Assembly (NCBI RefSeq): GCF_003696265.1
Contig: NZ_RFFH01000012.1
Span: forward strand, 135,589-199,588
Reading direction: 5' to 3'
Source of the DNA: Nocardia stercoris
GTDB lineage: Bacteria; Actinomycetota; Actinomycetes; Mycobacteriales; Mycobacteriaceae
Length of the DNA: 64,000 nt
Every line of letters starts with the position of its first letter. Positions within the stretch are counted from its first letter, which is position 1. The notes under the pieces are model-generated. The model was not told where the DNA came from and searched no databases. It saw only the letters and a list, made by a program, of their open reading frames with translations. Made by a program: the position numbers and the translations under genes. Below, one piece after another: positions 56,856 through 64,000 of the stretch.

Positions 56856-58034
56856 GTGAGCAGTGATATGCCCAGCGACGCCGAATCGGACATGGGCGGC
56901 CAGATCCGTGTTTCGACCCTGGAACTGTTCTTCGACCTGGTGTTCGTCTTCACCATCACCCAGCTGACCCACACCTTCGCCGCGCACGCCGGCTGGTCCG
57001 CGCTGGGCAAGGTAGCGCTGGTGTTCGCGATCACCTGGTGGATGTACAGCGGATTCGTCTGGCTCACCAACGAAGTCGCGCCCACCAGCTCGGCCAGCCG
57101 CACCGGCCTGCTGGTCGGCATGCTCGGCTTCTTCCTGCTGTCGCTGGCCGTCCCGGACGCGTTCGGCGGCTCGGGCGTGGCCTTCGGCCTGGCGTACCTG
57201 CTGGTCACGGTGGTGCACACGACGATGTTCTGGGTCGCCGGCGGCGCGCAGGCCACCCGGTCGATGCTGCGCCTGGCGCCACTGAACCTCGCCACCGCCC
57301 TGATCGTCATGGCGGGCGGATTCTTCGACAGCGCACCGCGGGAACTGTTCTGGCTCACGGCGCTGATCCTGCAGATCGTGACGCCGTACCTGTTCGACGC
57401 GGGCGGATTCATCGTCCGCACCAGTCATTTCTGCGAACGCCACGGACTGGTTCTGATCATCGCGGTCGGCGAGTCGGTGGTCGCGATCGGCAGCGGTCTG
57501 GTCGGCGAACCCATCACGGTCGGCCTGGTCGTGCGGGTCGTGCTCGGGCTGACACTGGCCTACGCGCTGTGGTGGGCCTACTTCGGGATGGACGACGAAC
57601 GCGGCGAGCAGGCACTCGAAGCGGTCCCGGGTACGCGGCGCTCCCGAACGGCGGCGCTGTCCTACGGGTACTGCCTGTACCCGATGCTGATCGGCATCAT
57701 CCTCGCCGCGGCCGGAATGAACGAGGCCATCGCGCACAGTGCCCGCCGCGAAACCTGGGCTATGGCGCTGGCTCTCTCCGGCGGCGTGGCGCTGTTCTTC
57801 ACCGGCCAGGCGGCGTTCCGTACCGTGCTCGGCCTGCCACGCCCGTGGATCCGGTTGCTCGGCGCCGCCGCCGTGCTCGCCACGGCACCCTCCGGTGTCT
57901 ACTGGCCGGCCTGGGTGCAGCTGTCCCTGGTCCTGGTGGTCGGCTACGGATCGGTCATCGCCGACGACCTCCTCAGCCTGCGTGCCGGCACCGCCGGCCA
58001 CTACCTCGACAACTCCCGTCGGGTCGTGCACTGA
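56856..58034 (+). CDS. LtrA (low-temperature requirement A) family membrane protein
   Basis: 392 residues with 10-12 membrane segments. N-terminal family pattern STLELFFDLVFVFTITQLTH, then WWMYSGFVWLTNEVAP and the repeat-like LIIAVGESVVAIGSGL, all typical of LtrA. Function in actinobacteria is not known; in Listeria the gene was found in cold growth mutants. GTG start, leaderless. It is followed 2 bp later by mpg, so these two may be co-transcribed. Confidence 0.88.
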   Translation: MSSDMPSDAESDMGGQIRVSTLELFFDLVFVFTITQLTHTFAAHAGWSALGKVALVFAITWWMYSGFVWLTNEVAPTSSASRTGLLVGMLGFFLLSLAVPDAFGGSGVAFGLAYLLVTVVHTTMFWVAGGAQATRSMLRLAPLNLATALIVMAGGFFDSAPRELFWLTALILQIVTPYLFDAGGFIVRTSHFCERHGLVLIIAVGESVVAIGSGLVGEPITVGLVVRVVLGLTLAYALWWAYFGMDDERGEQALEAVPGTRRSRTAALSYGYCLYPMLIGIILAAAGMNEAIAHSARRETWAMALALSGGVALFFTGQAAFRTVLGLPRPWIRLLGAAAVLATAPSGVYWPAWVQLSLVLVVGYGSVIADDLLSLRAGTAGHYLDNSRRVVH

Positions 58035-58036
58035 CC

Positions 58037-58795
58037 ATGGCGACGCGTGGAACCGGACAACCATCGGCGGGGCGGTTCCCGCCCGAACGCGTGCCCCGCC
58101 GAACAGCGGAGCGGACGGTGAAACAGCAGCTGACCGAACGGGTTTCGACCGTGGCGCCGCGTGGACCGGCCGGCCGGGCGGCCGCCGCGCAGCTCACCAC
58201 CGACCCCGTCACCGCCGCCGCGCGGGTGCTCGGGGCGACCCTGTGGGCGGGCCCGGTCGGGGTACGAATCGTGGAAGTCGAAGCCTACGGCGGCGACCCG
58301 GCCGGGTCCTGGCCGGACGCGGCGTCGCATTCCGGGCGCGGCCGCACCGCTCGCAACACGGTCATGTTCGGCCCGCCCGGCCACCTCTATGTCTATCTCA
58401 GCTACGGCATGCACACCTGCCTCAATGTGACGACCGGCCCGGACGGTACGGCCAGCGCCGTCCTGATCCGCGCAGGGGAGGTGATCGCCGGTGCGGACGC
58501 GGTCCGTGAACGCCGCCCCGCTGCCCGCCGCCCCGCCGAATTCGCCCGCGGGCCGGGCAATCTGGGCAGCGCGCTGGGAATCACCCTGGGCGACTACGGA
58601 ATCGACCTGTTCGACGGCGGCCCGATCCGCCTGGAACTGGCCGACCCGGTGGGGCCGGACCAGGTCCGCGCCGGCCCACGCGTCGGCGTCAGTGACGCCG
58701 CCGACCGCCCGTGGCGCCTGTGGCTCCCCGGCTCGCCCGCCGTCTCGGCCTACAAGCGCAGCCCGCGCGCCCCGGAACCCGGCGCCTCGGACTGA
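58037..58795 (+). CDS. mpg: 3-methyladenine DNA glycosylase (AAG/Mpg family)
   Basis: 252 residues. The base-excision repair enzyme pattern is present: GVRIVEVEAYGG (catalytic Glu), SHSGRGRTARNTVMFGPPGH, YVYLSYGMHTCLNV and FARGPGNLGSALGI. It removes alkylated purines and hypoxanthine from DNA. About 40 extra N-terminal residues (MATRGTGQPSAGRF...) precede the conserved domain; the true start might be a later GTG. Matches M. tuberculosis mpg (Rv1688) in position next to tyrS. Confidence 0.92.
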   Translation: MATRGTGQPSAGRFPPERVPRRTAERTVKQQLTERVSTVAPRGPAGRAAAAQLTTDPVTAAARVLGATLWAGPVGVRIVEVEAYGGDPAGSWPDAASHSGRGRTARNTVMFGPPGHLYVYLSYGMHTCLNVTTGPDGTASAVLIRAGEVIAGADAVRERRPAARRPAEFARGPGNLGSALGITLGDYGIDLFDGGPIRLELADPVGPDQVRAGPRVGVSDAADRPWRLWLPGSPAVSAYKRSPRAPEPGASD

Positions 58796-58816
58796 CGGGG
58801 CGCCGGACGGCCGCGG

Positions 58817-59614
58817 TCAGCCGGTGACGCTCACCAGCGCGGGGTAGTCGGCATAGGCGTAACCGTCCGCCGTCGGGTGGTAGGAATCCGAGGTCGCCGC
58901 GTCGACGGTGTGGATCCACGGCACGTCGGTGCACACCTCGTGCCCCGCGAAATACGGCCGAGTGTCCACATAGGTCGCTCCGGCGGCTGTCGCCCGGGCC
59001 TGGATCACGGCGTCGATGTGGTCGGCTGCCGCATTGAGCGCTGCCCGGGAGTCGGCGTAGATCCAGCAGTAGGCCTCGGCGTCGCTGGTTTCGACATGCG
59101 GATAGCCCAGAACGACCAGACGCGCGTTCGGTGCGTGTGCCTTGATCGCGGCATACGCCTTGTCCAGCTTGCCGGCCAGCGTGGTCGATACCTGGGCGTC
59201 GGCCTGGGCGATCGCGTCGAGGCAGGTGGCCTGTGACCAGATGCTGCAGGTTTCGATGACGTCGGCGAAACCGACATCGTTGCCGCCGATGGTGATCGTC
59301 ACGAGCGAGGTGTTCGCGTTGAGACCGCCGAGCTGATTCGCGATCACGTCCGCGGTCGTGGCCCCCGAGCAGGCTTCGAAGTCGAACGAGGCCGGGTGGT
59401 GGCTGTCGGCCCACAACTGCGCGTAGGAATTCGGGCTGCGCTGGCAGTCGCCGCTGGCCATGAGGTAGTCGCCGCCGCCGACACCGGCCGAGTAGGAGTC
59501 GCCGAGCGCGGCGTAGTTGACGCTCGCCGGCGCCGCCGTGGCAGCGCCGGTGAGGAGGATCCCGGCCGCGATGGGCAGGGCGCCGGCTAGTGCGGCGGAT
59601 CGAGGAAATCGCAT
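58817..59614 (-). CDS. Secreted SGNH/GDSL esterase
   Basis: 265 residues from ATG 59612-59614, which has AAAGAGG 6 nt upstream; an ATG six codons earlier is less well placed. Signal peptide with MRFPRSAALAGALPIAAG and LLTGAATA-AP. Catalytic Ser in YAALGDSYSAG (block I), GGND (block III) and Asp-x-x-His in SDSYHPTADGY (block V). Four Cys near CSGATTADV, CSIWSQATC suggest disulfides, as in Streptomyces scabies esterase. It hydrolyses esters outside the cell. Confidence 0.9.
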   Translation of the reverse strand: MRFPRSAALAGALPIAAGILLTGAATAAPASVNYAALGDSYSAGVGGGDYLMASGDCQRSPNSYAQLWADSHHPASFDFEACSGATTADVIANQLGGLNANTSLVTITIGGNDVGFADVIETCSIWSQATCLDAIAQADAQVSTTLAGKLDKAYAAIKAHAPNARLVVLGYPHVETSDAEAYCWIYADSRAALNAAADHIDAVIQARATAAGATYVDTRPYFAGHEVCTDVPWIHTVDAATSDSYHPTADGYAYADYPALVSVTG

Positions 59615-60007
59615 GTGAAGCCTCTTTTGCATCGAACGGACAGCGGCACAACCTAGCCGAGTGACTCGATGCGAGTGCTGAATTCGAGTCGTTCATTTCG
59701 GTTGCCGGGATTCGGTTCGAGCTATCCGGGTCACTCGAGGATCGGTGTGCGACGCTGTACCGCTGCGCTATCGCCGCTCGGGCGAGTACCGGATCCGAGC
59801 CCGCGCGCTGTCCGGTGCCGACCGGCGGGAATCTCGGCGCGAATGTCGATGCGGGCGGCCGCCGTTCGACCTTGTGGTGAGTGCGCCGACCCACCCGTGA
59901 TCGCGCCGGAGAATTTTTCTCCGGTGCGGCGATGAATTCGCGGGACGGGTGCCGTCATACCGGTAAGCGCGCTGCAACCCGTACCGAATCACCGCAAGGA
60001 GATCGCC
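59615..60007. other. 393-bp divergent gap between the esterase and DoxX genes
   Basis: No gene is supported: open frames here lack ribosome sites and family signals. It includes promoters for both flanking genes and the hairpin at 59906-59924. Confidence 0.55.
59906..59924. promoter_or_regulatory. Palindrome/hairpin upstream of the DoxX gene
   Basis: Perfect inverted repeat CCGGAGAA (59906-59913) and TTCTCCGG (59917-59924) with TTT between; 83 bp before the DoxX start. It could be an operator or an RNA hairpin in the leader. Confidence 0.45.
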
Positions 60008-60415
60008 ATGACCGCCATTACCTCCACCGTCGCCACCCCCGCTGCCGCGCGTCCGGGCCGCACCCGCAACCGGGTGCTGTGGACCCTGCAGATCCTGCTC
60101 GGGCTGTTCTTCGTGATCGCCTCCGGCCTGCCGAAGCTGCTCGGCGAGGACACCGCCGTCAAGGTGTTCCACGAGATCGGGTTCGGCGACTGGTTCCGCT
60201 ACTTCACCGGAATCGTCGAGGTCTCCGGCGGTATCGGCCTGATGGTGCCGCGGCTGAGCGGTCTCGCCGCATACGGACTCGCCATCGTCATGGTGTGCGC
60301 CGCCGCCACCCAGGCCTTCGTCCTGAACGCGCCGGGGATGAGCATCTTCCCGCTGGTCCTGGCCGTGGTGTTCGCGTGGATCGGTACCCAGCGCGGGGCC
60401 GGTGTCCGGCGCTGA
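60008..60415 (+). CDS. DoxX-family membrane protein
   Basis: 135 residues with four helices, e.g. LWTLQILLGLFFVIASGLPK and GLAIVMVCAAATQAFVL. The DoxX pattern includes FFVIASGLPKL and GGIGLMVPRLSGLAAYGL. In mycobacteria, DoxX acts in the membrane-associated oxidoreductase complex with SodA and SseA; here no such partners adjoin it. ATG with AAGGAGA upstream. Confidence 0.85.
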   Translation: MTAITSTVATPAAARPGRTRNRVLWTLQILLGLFFVIASGLPKLLGEDTAVKVFHEIGFGDWFRYFTGIVEVSGGIGLMVPRLSGLAAYGLAIVMVCAAATQAFVLNAPGMSIFPLVLAVVFAWIGTQRGAGVRR

Positions 60416-60675
60416 GGTCCGTCGGGACGAGTGCCGTCGCCGGTAGCCGGCGGCGGCACTCGCGCGTTCGGGGGTCCTGGTATCCGGCCGACGTGCCAAA
60501 ATGGGTGCATTGCAATACAATTGTGACTGGGTATCGGCTTTTCGGCCCGCTTCACTTGCGTGACCGGCAATTACAACTTTCGCTTGTCGGTTCATCGAAA
60601 TTCGTTGTTTCCCAGACCTGTCGGGCCGTCCTTACCATCCTTCTCCGAATCACTTGTCGGTAGCAAGGAAAAGTC
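60416..60675. other. 260-bp gap between DoxX and the secreted Ig-like gene
   Basis: No gene seen. The right half (60500-60660) is clearly lower in GC than its surroundings and contains TTGCAATACAATTGTGACTGG-like AT-rich sequence around 60509-60529 (written here as TTGCAATACAATTG), a likely promoter zone for the secreted protein. Confidence 0.45.
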
Positions 60676-62139
60676 ATGGCATATCGAGCAATCGCCCGCA
60701 GCGTCGCCGTCTGTGCGGCCGCCACGTCCGCCTTGGGGGCGTTGGCCGCCCTCGGGGCCGGTTCGGCTGCCGCCGCGTCCGGGTCGATCACCTGGACCGA
60801 CGGCTCGTCGCAATTCACGCGGACGATCAGCGATGTGTCTCCGGCCGAGGGCGAAACTGTCACCGTGTCGACCCAGTTCGCCCGCAACAGCATCGTCGAC
60901 GAGTACATCTACAACATCAAGGACCGGCATCCGGCCTGCATGACCTATGTCGACGGCTCCGCGAAGATGAGCAACGGCACCACCGACTACCCGTACGCGA
61001 ACCCGGAGGTCGTGGCCGACGAGGGCAACGGCGGTGGCTACGTCCGCGTCTCGTTCAGCGCTACCAACTGGCCGGTGATGAATCGGCCGCTCGCCCATCA
61101 GTCCCCGGTCTTCTCCGTGCAGTACAAGGTCGGCCACGACTGTGCCCGGGGAACCGCCCTGACCACCGGCATGGACTACGGTGGGTCGCTCGGCTCGGGC
61201 CTGTACCCGACGAAGGGTCCGTCGATCACGGTCGGCAAGAGCACCTCGACCACCTCGTTGGCGCCGGTCACCGACGCGCGGGTCGGGCAGGCGGCCACGC
61301 TGACCGCCACCGTCACCGGTGGATCGGCGGGTGACCCGGTCAACTTCTTCGACGGCACCGCGCAGATCGGCTCCGGCACCCTCGACGCCACCGGCACCGC
61401 GACCGCCCAGTGGACGCCGACGGTGAAGGGCGCTCACTCCCTGACGGCCAAGTATCCGGACAGCGCGAGTGCCACCGGCTCTCAGTCCGCCGCGGTGGCC
61501 GTACAGGTCGCCGACCAGAACGCCACCTCGACGGTCGCCCTGGCCCCGGTGTCCGACGCACAGGTCGGCCGCGCCTCCACCGTCACGGCCACCGTATCCC
61601 CGGCCGCGGCCGGCGGCACCGTCGAATTGCTCGACGGCACAACCAGTCTCGCCACGATCCCGGTCGACGCCCAGGGTCACGCGGCCTATCAGTGGACTCC
61701 CGCCACGTCCGGCGCGCACACCCTGACCGCGACCTTCTCCGGCCGGGACGGTGTCACCGGATCCACCACCACCGTCACAGTGTCGGTGGCCGACGCGCCC
61801 TCGGGCGCGACCGCCTCGACCACCACCCTGGCCGCGGTCTCCGGCGCCCAGGTCGGTGCCGCCACCACCCTGACCGCGACGGTCTCCCCGGCGTCCGCCG
61901 GCGGCACCGTCACCTTCAAGGACGGCGGCACGGTGATCGGCACCGCCACGGTCGGTTCCGACGGCACCGCTACCCTGCAGTGGACGCCGGCCACCGCGGG
62001 CCAGCGCACCGTCTCCGCCGAGTACTCCGGCGCGGGCACGGTGAACGCCTCGTCCGACCGCACCTCGGTGGTGGTCGGCGGCGGCACGGGCGGCACCGGT
62101 TCCTTCGCCGGCCTCGGCAGCCTGAGCGGCGGGAAGTAA
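60676..62139 (+). CDS. Secreted protein with three Ig-like repeats
   Basis: 487 residues. Signal peptide (AIARSVAVCAAATSALGAL ... SAAAA). A unique N-terminal domain (about 36-190) is followed by three bacterial Ig-like repeats of about 90 residues: each has LAPV-DA-VG-A-TLTATV, a D/EGT loop and QWTPxTxGxHTLTA. The third ends near residue 468 and a Gly/Ser-rich tail (GGTGSFAGLGSLSGG) closes the protein. No sortase motif or membrane anchor. ATG with AAGGAA upstream. Probably a cell-surface or extracellular adhesin-like protein. Confidence 0.85.
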   Translation: MAYRAIARSVAVCAAATSALGALAALGAGSAAAASGSITWTDGSSQFTRTISDVSPAEGETVTVSTQFARNSIVDEYIYNIKDRHPACMTYVDGSAKMSNGTTDYPYANPEVVADEGNGGGYVRVSFSATNWPVMNRPLAHQSPVFSVQYKVGHDCARGTALTTGMDYGGSLGSGLYPTKGPSITVGKSTSTTSLAPVTDARVGQAATLTATVTGGSAGDPVNFFDGTAQIGSGTLDATGTATAQWTPTVKGAHSLTAKYPDSASATGSQSAAVAVQVADQNATSTVALAPVSDAQVGRASTVTATVSPAAAGGTVELLDGTTSLATIPVDAQGHAAYQWTPATSGAHTLTATFSGRDGVTGSTTTVTVSVADAPSGATASTTTLAAVSGAQVGAATTLTATVSPASAGGTVTFKDGGTVIGTATVGSDGTATLQWTPATAGQRTVSAEYSGAGTVNASSDRTSVVVGGGTGGTGSFAGLGSLSGGK

Positions 62140-62159
62140 CCGCTACCGCATCCTCTCCT

Positions 62160-62190
62160 CGCCCCGGTGACCATCCAGGTCACCGGGGCG
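62160..62190 (+). terminator. Terminator of the secreted Ig-like gene
   Basis: Perfect 13-bp stem CGCCCCGGTGACC (62160-62172) and GGTCACCGGGGCG (62178-62190) with loop ATCCA, 20 bp after the stop, followed by TTC. Separates this gene from tyrS. Confidence 0.75.
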
Positions 62191-62280
62191 TTCGGCGTCC
62201 GCATACCGCCGCGGAATTCCGCCGTCGAGCGCGGGCACCTGCGTGTTATCCGGTTGACCGGGTGCGTCAGGATGGACAGC

Positions 62281-63564
62281 GTGAGCGTCGACATCTTCGA
62301 GGAACTGACCTGGCGTGGACTGATCGCGCAGTCCACCGATCTGGATGCCCTGCGGGCCGAAGCGGCGAAGGGCCCGATCACCCTGTACGCCGGTTTCGAC
62401 CCGACCGCGGCCAGCCTGCACGCCGGTCATCTCGTTCCGCTGTTGGCGCTGCGGCGATTCCAGCGCGCCGGCCACCGGCCGATCGTGCTCGCCGGTGGTG
62501 CGACCGGGCTGATCGGCGATCCACGTGACGTCGGTGAGCGGACCATGAACTCGACCGACACCGTCGCCGACTGGGCGCAGCGGATCCGCGGGCAGCTGGA
62601 GCGTTTCGTCGACCTCGACGACTCGGCCACCGGCGCGATCATCGTGAACAACATGGACTGGACCGGTCCGCTGTCGGCCGTCGACTTCCTGCGTGACGTC
62701 GGCAAGCACTTCTCGGTGAATGTGATGCTGGCCCGCGACACCGTCAAGCGGCGGCTGGAGGGGGAGGGCATCTCCTACACCGAGTTCAGCTACATGCTGC
62801 TGCAGGCCAACGACTACCTGCAGCTGCACCGCCGGCACGGCTGCACGCTGCAGGTCGGCGGATCCGACCAGTGGGGCAACATCATCGCCGGGGTGGAGCT
62901 GAACCGCCGTGTCGACGGTGCCCACGTGCACGCCCTGACCGTGCCGCTGGTGACCTCGGCCGACGGCAAGAAGTTCGGCAAGTCCACCGGTGGCGGCAGC
63001 CTGTGGCTGGACCCGGAGCTGACCAGCCCGTACGCCTGGTACCAGTACTTCGTGAACACCGGCGACGCCGATGTCATGCGCTACCTGCGCTGGTTCACCT
63101 TCCTCAGCCGCGAGGAACTCGACGAGTTGCAGAAGGCGACCGAGGAGCGGCCGTTCGCCCGGGAGGCGCAGCGCCGCCTGGCGGCGGAGATGACCACGCT
63201 GGTGCACGGCGAGGCAAATACTGCGGCTGTCCAGTTGGCCAGCCAGGCGCTGTTCGGCCGCGGCGAACTGCGGGATCTGGACGAGTCGACGCTGGCGGCG
63301 GCCCTGGCCGAGACCGCGGTCGACGGCGAGATCGCGACCGCCGCCCCGGGCGCGACCATCGTGGACCTGCTGGTGGACGCCGGCCTGTCCGAGAGCCGGG
63401 GTGCGGCACGGCGCGCGGTGAACGAGGGTGGCGCCGCGGTGAACAACGTGCGAGTTTCCGACCCCGAGTGGGTGCCGGCCGACAGCGACTACCTGCACGG
63501 ACGCTGGCTGGTAGTGCGTCGCGGGAAGAAGAACTTCGCCGGCGTGCGTCGCGCGGATCGCTGA
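62281..63564 (+). CDS. tyrS: Tyrosyl-tRNA synthetase
   Basis: 427 residues from GTG 62281; ATG 62272 gives three more. GTG fits the usual family N-terminus (VSVDIFEELTWRGLIAQSTD begins right after it) and leaves AGGA in front. HIGH-like motif is LHAGHLVPLL, tyrosine-binding YAGFDPTA and QVGGSDQWGN, KMSKS-like motif is KKFGKS. C-terminal S4 RNA-binding domain in RGAARRAVNEGGAAVNNVRV. Essential; charges tRNA-Tyr. Followed by a terminator, then an rRNA promoter. Confidence 0.97.
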   Translation: MSVDIFEELTWRGLIAQSTDLDALRAEAAKGPITLYAGFDPTAASLHAGHLVPLLALRRFQRAGHRPIVLAGGATGLIGDPRDVGERTMNSTDTVADWAQRIRGQLERFVDLDDSATGAIIVNNMDWTGPLSAVDFLRDVGKHFSVNVMLARDTVKRRLEGEGISYTEFSYMLLQANDYLQLHRRHGCTLQVGGSDQWGNIIAGVELNRRVDGAHVHALTVPLVTSADGKKFGKSTGGGSLWLDPELTSPYAWYQYFVNTGDADVMRYLRWFTFLSREELDELQKATEERPFAREAQRRLAAEMTTLVHGEANTAAVQLASQALFGRGELRDLDESTLAAALAETAVDGEIATAAPGATIVDLLVDAGLSESRGAARRAVNEGGAAVNNVRVSDPEWVPADSDYLHGRWLVVRRGKKNFAGVRRADR

Positions 63565-63569
63565 ATGAC

Positions 63570-63605
63570 GGTGAGCTGGGCCACATTCGCGCGGCCCAGC
63601 TCGCC
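63570..63605 (+). terminator. Terminator after tyrS
   Basis: Stem GAGCTGGGCC (63573-63582) with GGCCCAGCTC (63593-63602), extended by a G-T and two G-C pairs to 13 bp, loop 10 nt. It starts 6 bp after the tyrS stop and precedes the rRNA promoter by about 190 bp. Confidence 0.7.
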
Positions 63606-63794
63606 GGGGCGCCGAAACCGGTCCGCCTGACCTGCGACGACGCTCGGCGACATGGCGATTTGACGTTCAGTTATCCGCCGCGTAACTTTATCCAAGTCAG
63701 AGCGACACGGACACCGACCCGGAGCCCACAGCGGCCAGGGAAACGAGGTAGGACGGGGAGCGCCTGACCGCCAGTATGGCCCTGGTTACAGAGC

Positions 63795-63823
63795 TTGACT
63801 CTGCATGACCGGTGAGCTAGGAT
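63795..63823 (+). promoter_or_regulatory. Promoter of a ribosomal RNA operon
   Basis: -35 TTGACT (63795-63800), 17-bp spacer, -10 TAGGAT (63818-63823), close to consensus for actinobacterial rRNA promoters. It is followed by a leader with processing and antitermination signals. The gap 63606-63794 shows no gene. Confidence 0.82.
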
Positions 63824-64000
63824 GGACAACCTGCGCCTCTCCAGAAGATCAGAAAAATCTGGTCGGAAGGTTCGTGCGTGTGTTCTTTGAGAACTCAACA
63901 GTGTGTCGATGAATGTCAGTGCCAATAATTTATTGGTTCCGATACCTTTCACCCCCGTGAGGGTGTCGGACATTTAGTCAGCAAATACTTTTGCTGGCGT
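63824..64000 (+). other. rRNA operon leader (upstream of 16S rRNA)
   Basis: Leader typical of Nocardia/Mycobacterium rrn operons: the boxA-like antitermination region GTTCTTTGAGAACTCAACAG (63882-63901), hairpins CCAATAA/TTATTGG (63922-63936) and CACCC/GGGTG (63950-63965), and CAGCAAA/TTTGCTG (63979-63996), the likely start of the RNase III processing stem. The mature 16S sequence is not reached before the window ends. Confidence 0.8.

Noticed and set aside
59669..59935. 88-codon ORF in the esterase/DoxX gap
   Set aside because: Low-complexity arginine- and proline-rich product, no ribosome site, and it overlaps the promoter zones.
1..64000. Mobile elements, prophage, CRISPR arrays and tRNA genes
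   Set aside because: No transposase, integrase or phage protein pattern, no regularly spaced direct repeats and no cloverleaf-like sequence with a TTCRA arm was found on reading; weak cases could be missed by eye.

Overview
The window is high-GC actinobacterial chromosome, most likely Nocardia or a close mycolate relative. Three things point there: tyrS is followed directly by an rRNA promoter and leader; the order of a Rv1683-like gene, a Trm112-like gene, TetR plus ABC exporter, mpg and tyrS resembles the Rv1683-Rv1689 stretch of Mycobacterium tuberculosis (recalled, not searched); and many promoters look leaderless. No transposase, integrase, CRISPR array or tRNA was seen. The first gene is cut by the left edge, and mature 16S rRNA would begin just beyond the right edge.

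Left part (1-14.2 kb) is catabolic. A formamidase-type and an amidase-signature enzyme precede a GntR-controlled cluster of two paralogous cytosine-deaminase-like amidohydrolases, a TauE/SafE permease and a complete Tau/Ssu/Nrt-type ABC importer. The 10-bp site TTGTATACGA (one copy TTGCATACGA) lies before its transcription units, so the cluster is probably one regulon for an unidentified nitrogen compound. It is followed by an operon of UbiX, UbiD, a DUF3224 protein and an SDR enzyme, divergent from a LysR gene, which suggests prenyl-FMN-dependent decarboxylation of an unsaturated or aromatic acid.

The middle part (14.2-32.8 kb) holds a DUF4291 protein, an FMN-dependent 2-hydroxyacid dehydrogenase, a PIN/HTH toxin-antitoxin pair with a perfect palindromic operator, a four-gene catabolic operon (epoxide-hydrolase-like enzyme, D-aminoacylase-like amidohydrolase, ferritin-like protein, phthalate-dioxygenase-type reductase) with a divergent TetR gene, a HEAT-repeat protein beside a 49-residue peptide gene, argG and argH split by a methyltransferase gene, an SMR transporter, an ECF42-type sigma operon, and a FitAB-like toxin-antitoxin pair.

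The most striking locus (34.3-38.5 kb) is an operon for a family 2B encapsulin-like shell protein with a cyclic-nucleotide-binding insert, 2-methylisoborneol synthase with a long disordered N-terminus, geranyl diphosphate C2-methyltransferase and IPP isomerase: a probable terpene-making protein nanocompartment with its precursor supply. Threonine deaminase follows on the same strand.

The right part (38.9-64 kb) carries a bifunctional hydrolase/AMP-binding protein preceded by a possible leaderless leader peptide, TetR-controlled oxidoreductase and efflux genes, and an apparent insertion of an envelope-glycan locus (RffA/WecE-type sugar aminotransferase, GtrB-like transferase, YfhO-like membrane protein, GtrA flippase). 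Then come Trm112, a DUF1152 protein, a TetR/ABC exporter operon, LtrA, mpg, a secreted SGNH esterase, DoxX, two secreted Ig-like proteins and tyrS. Several convergent gene pairs are separated by perfect GC-rich hairpins that should terminate transcription in both directions.
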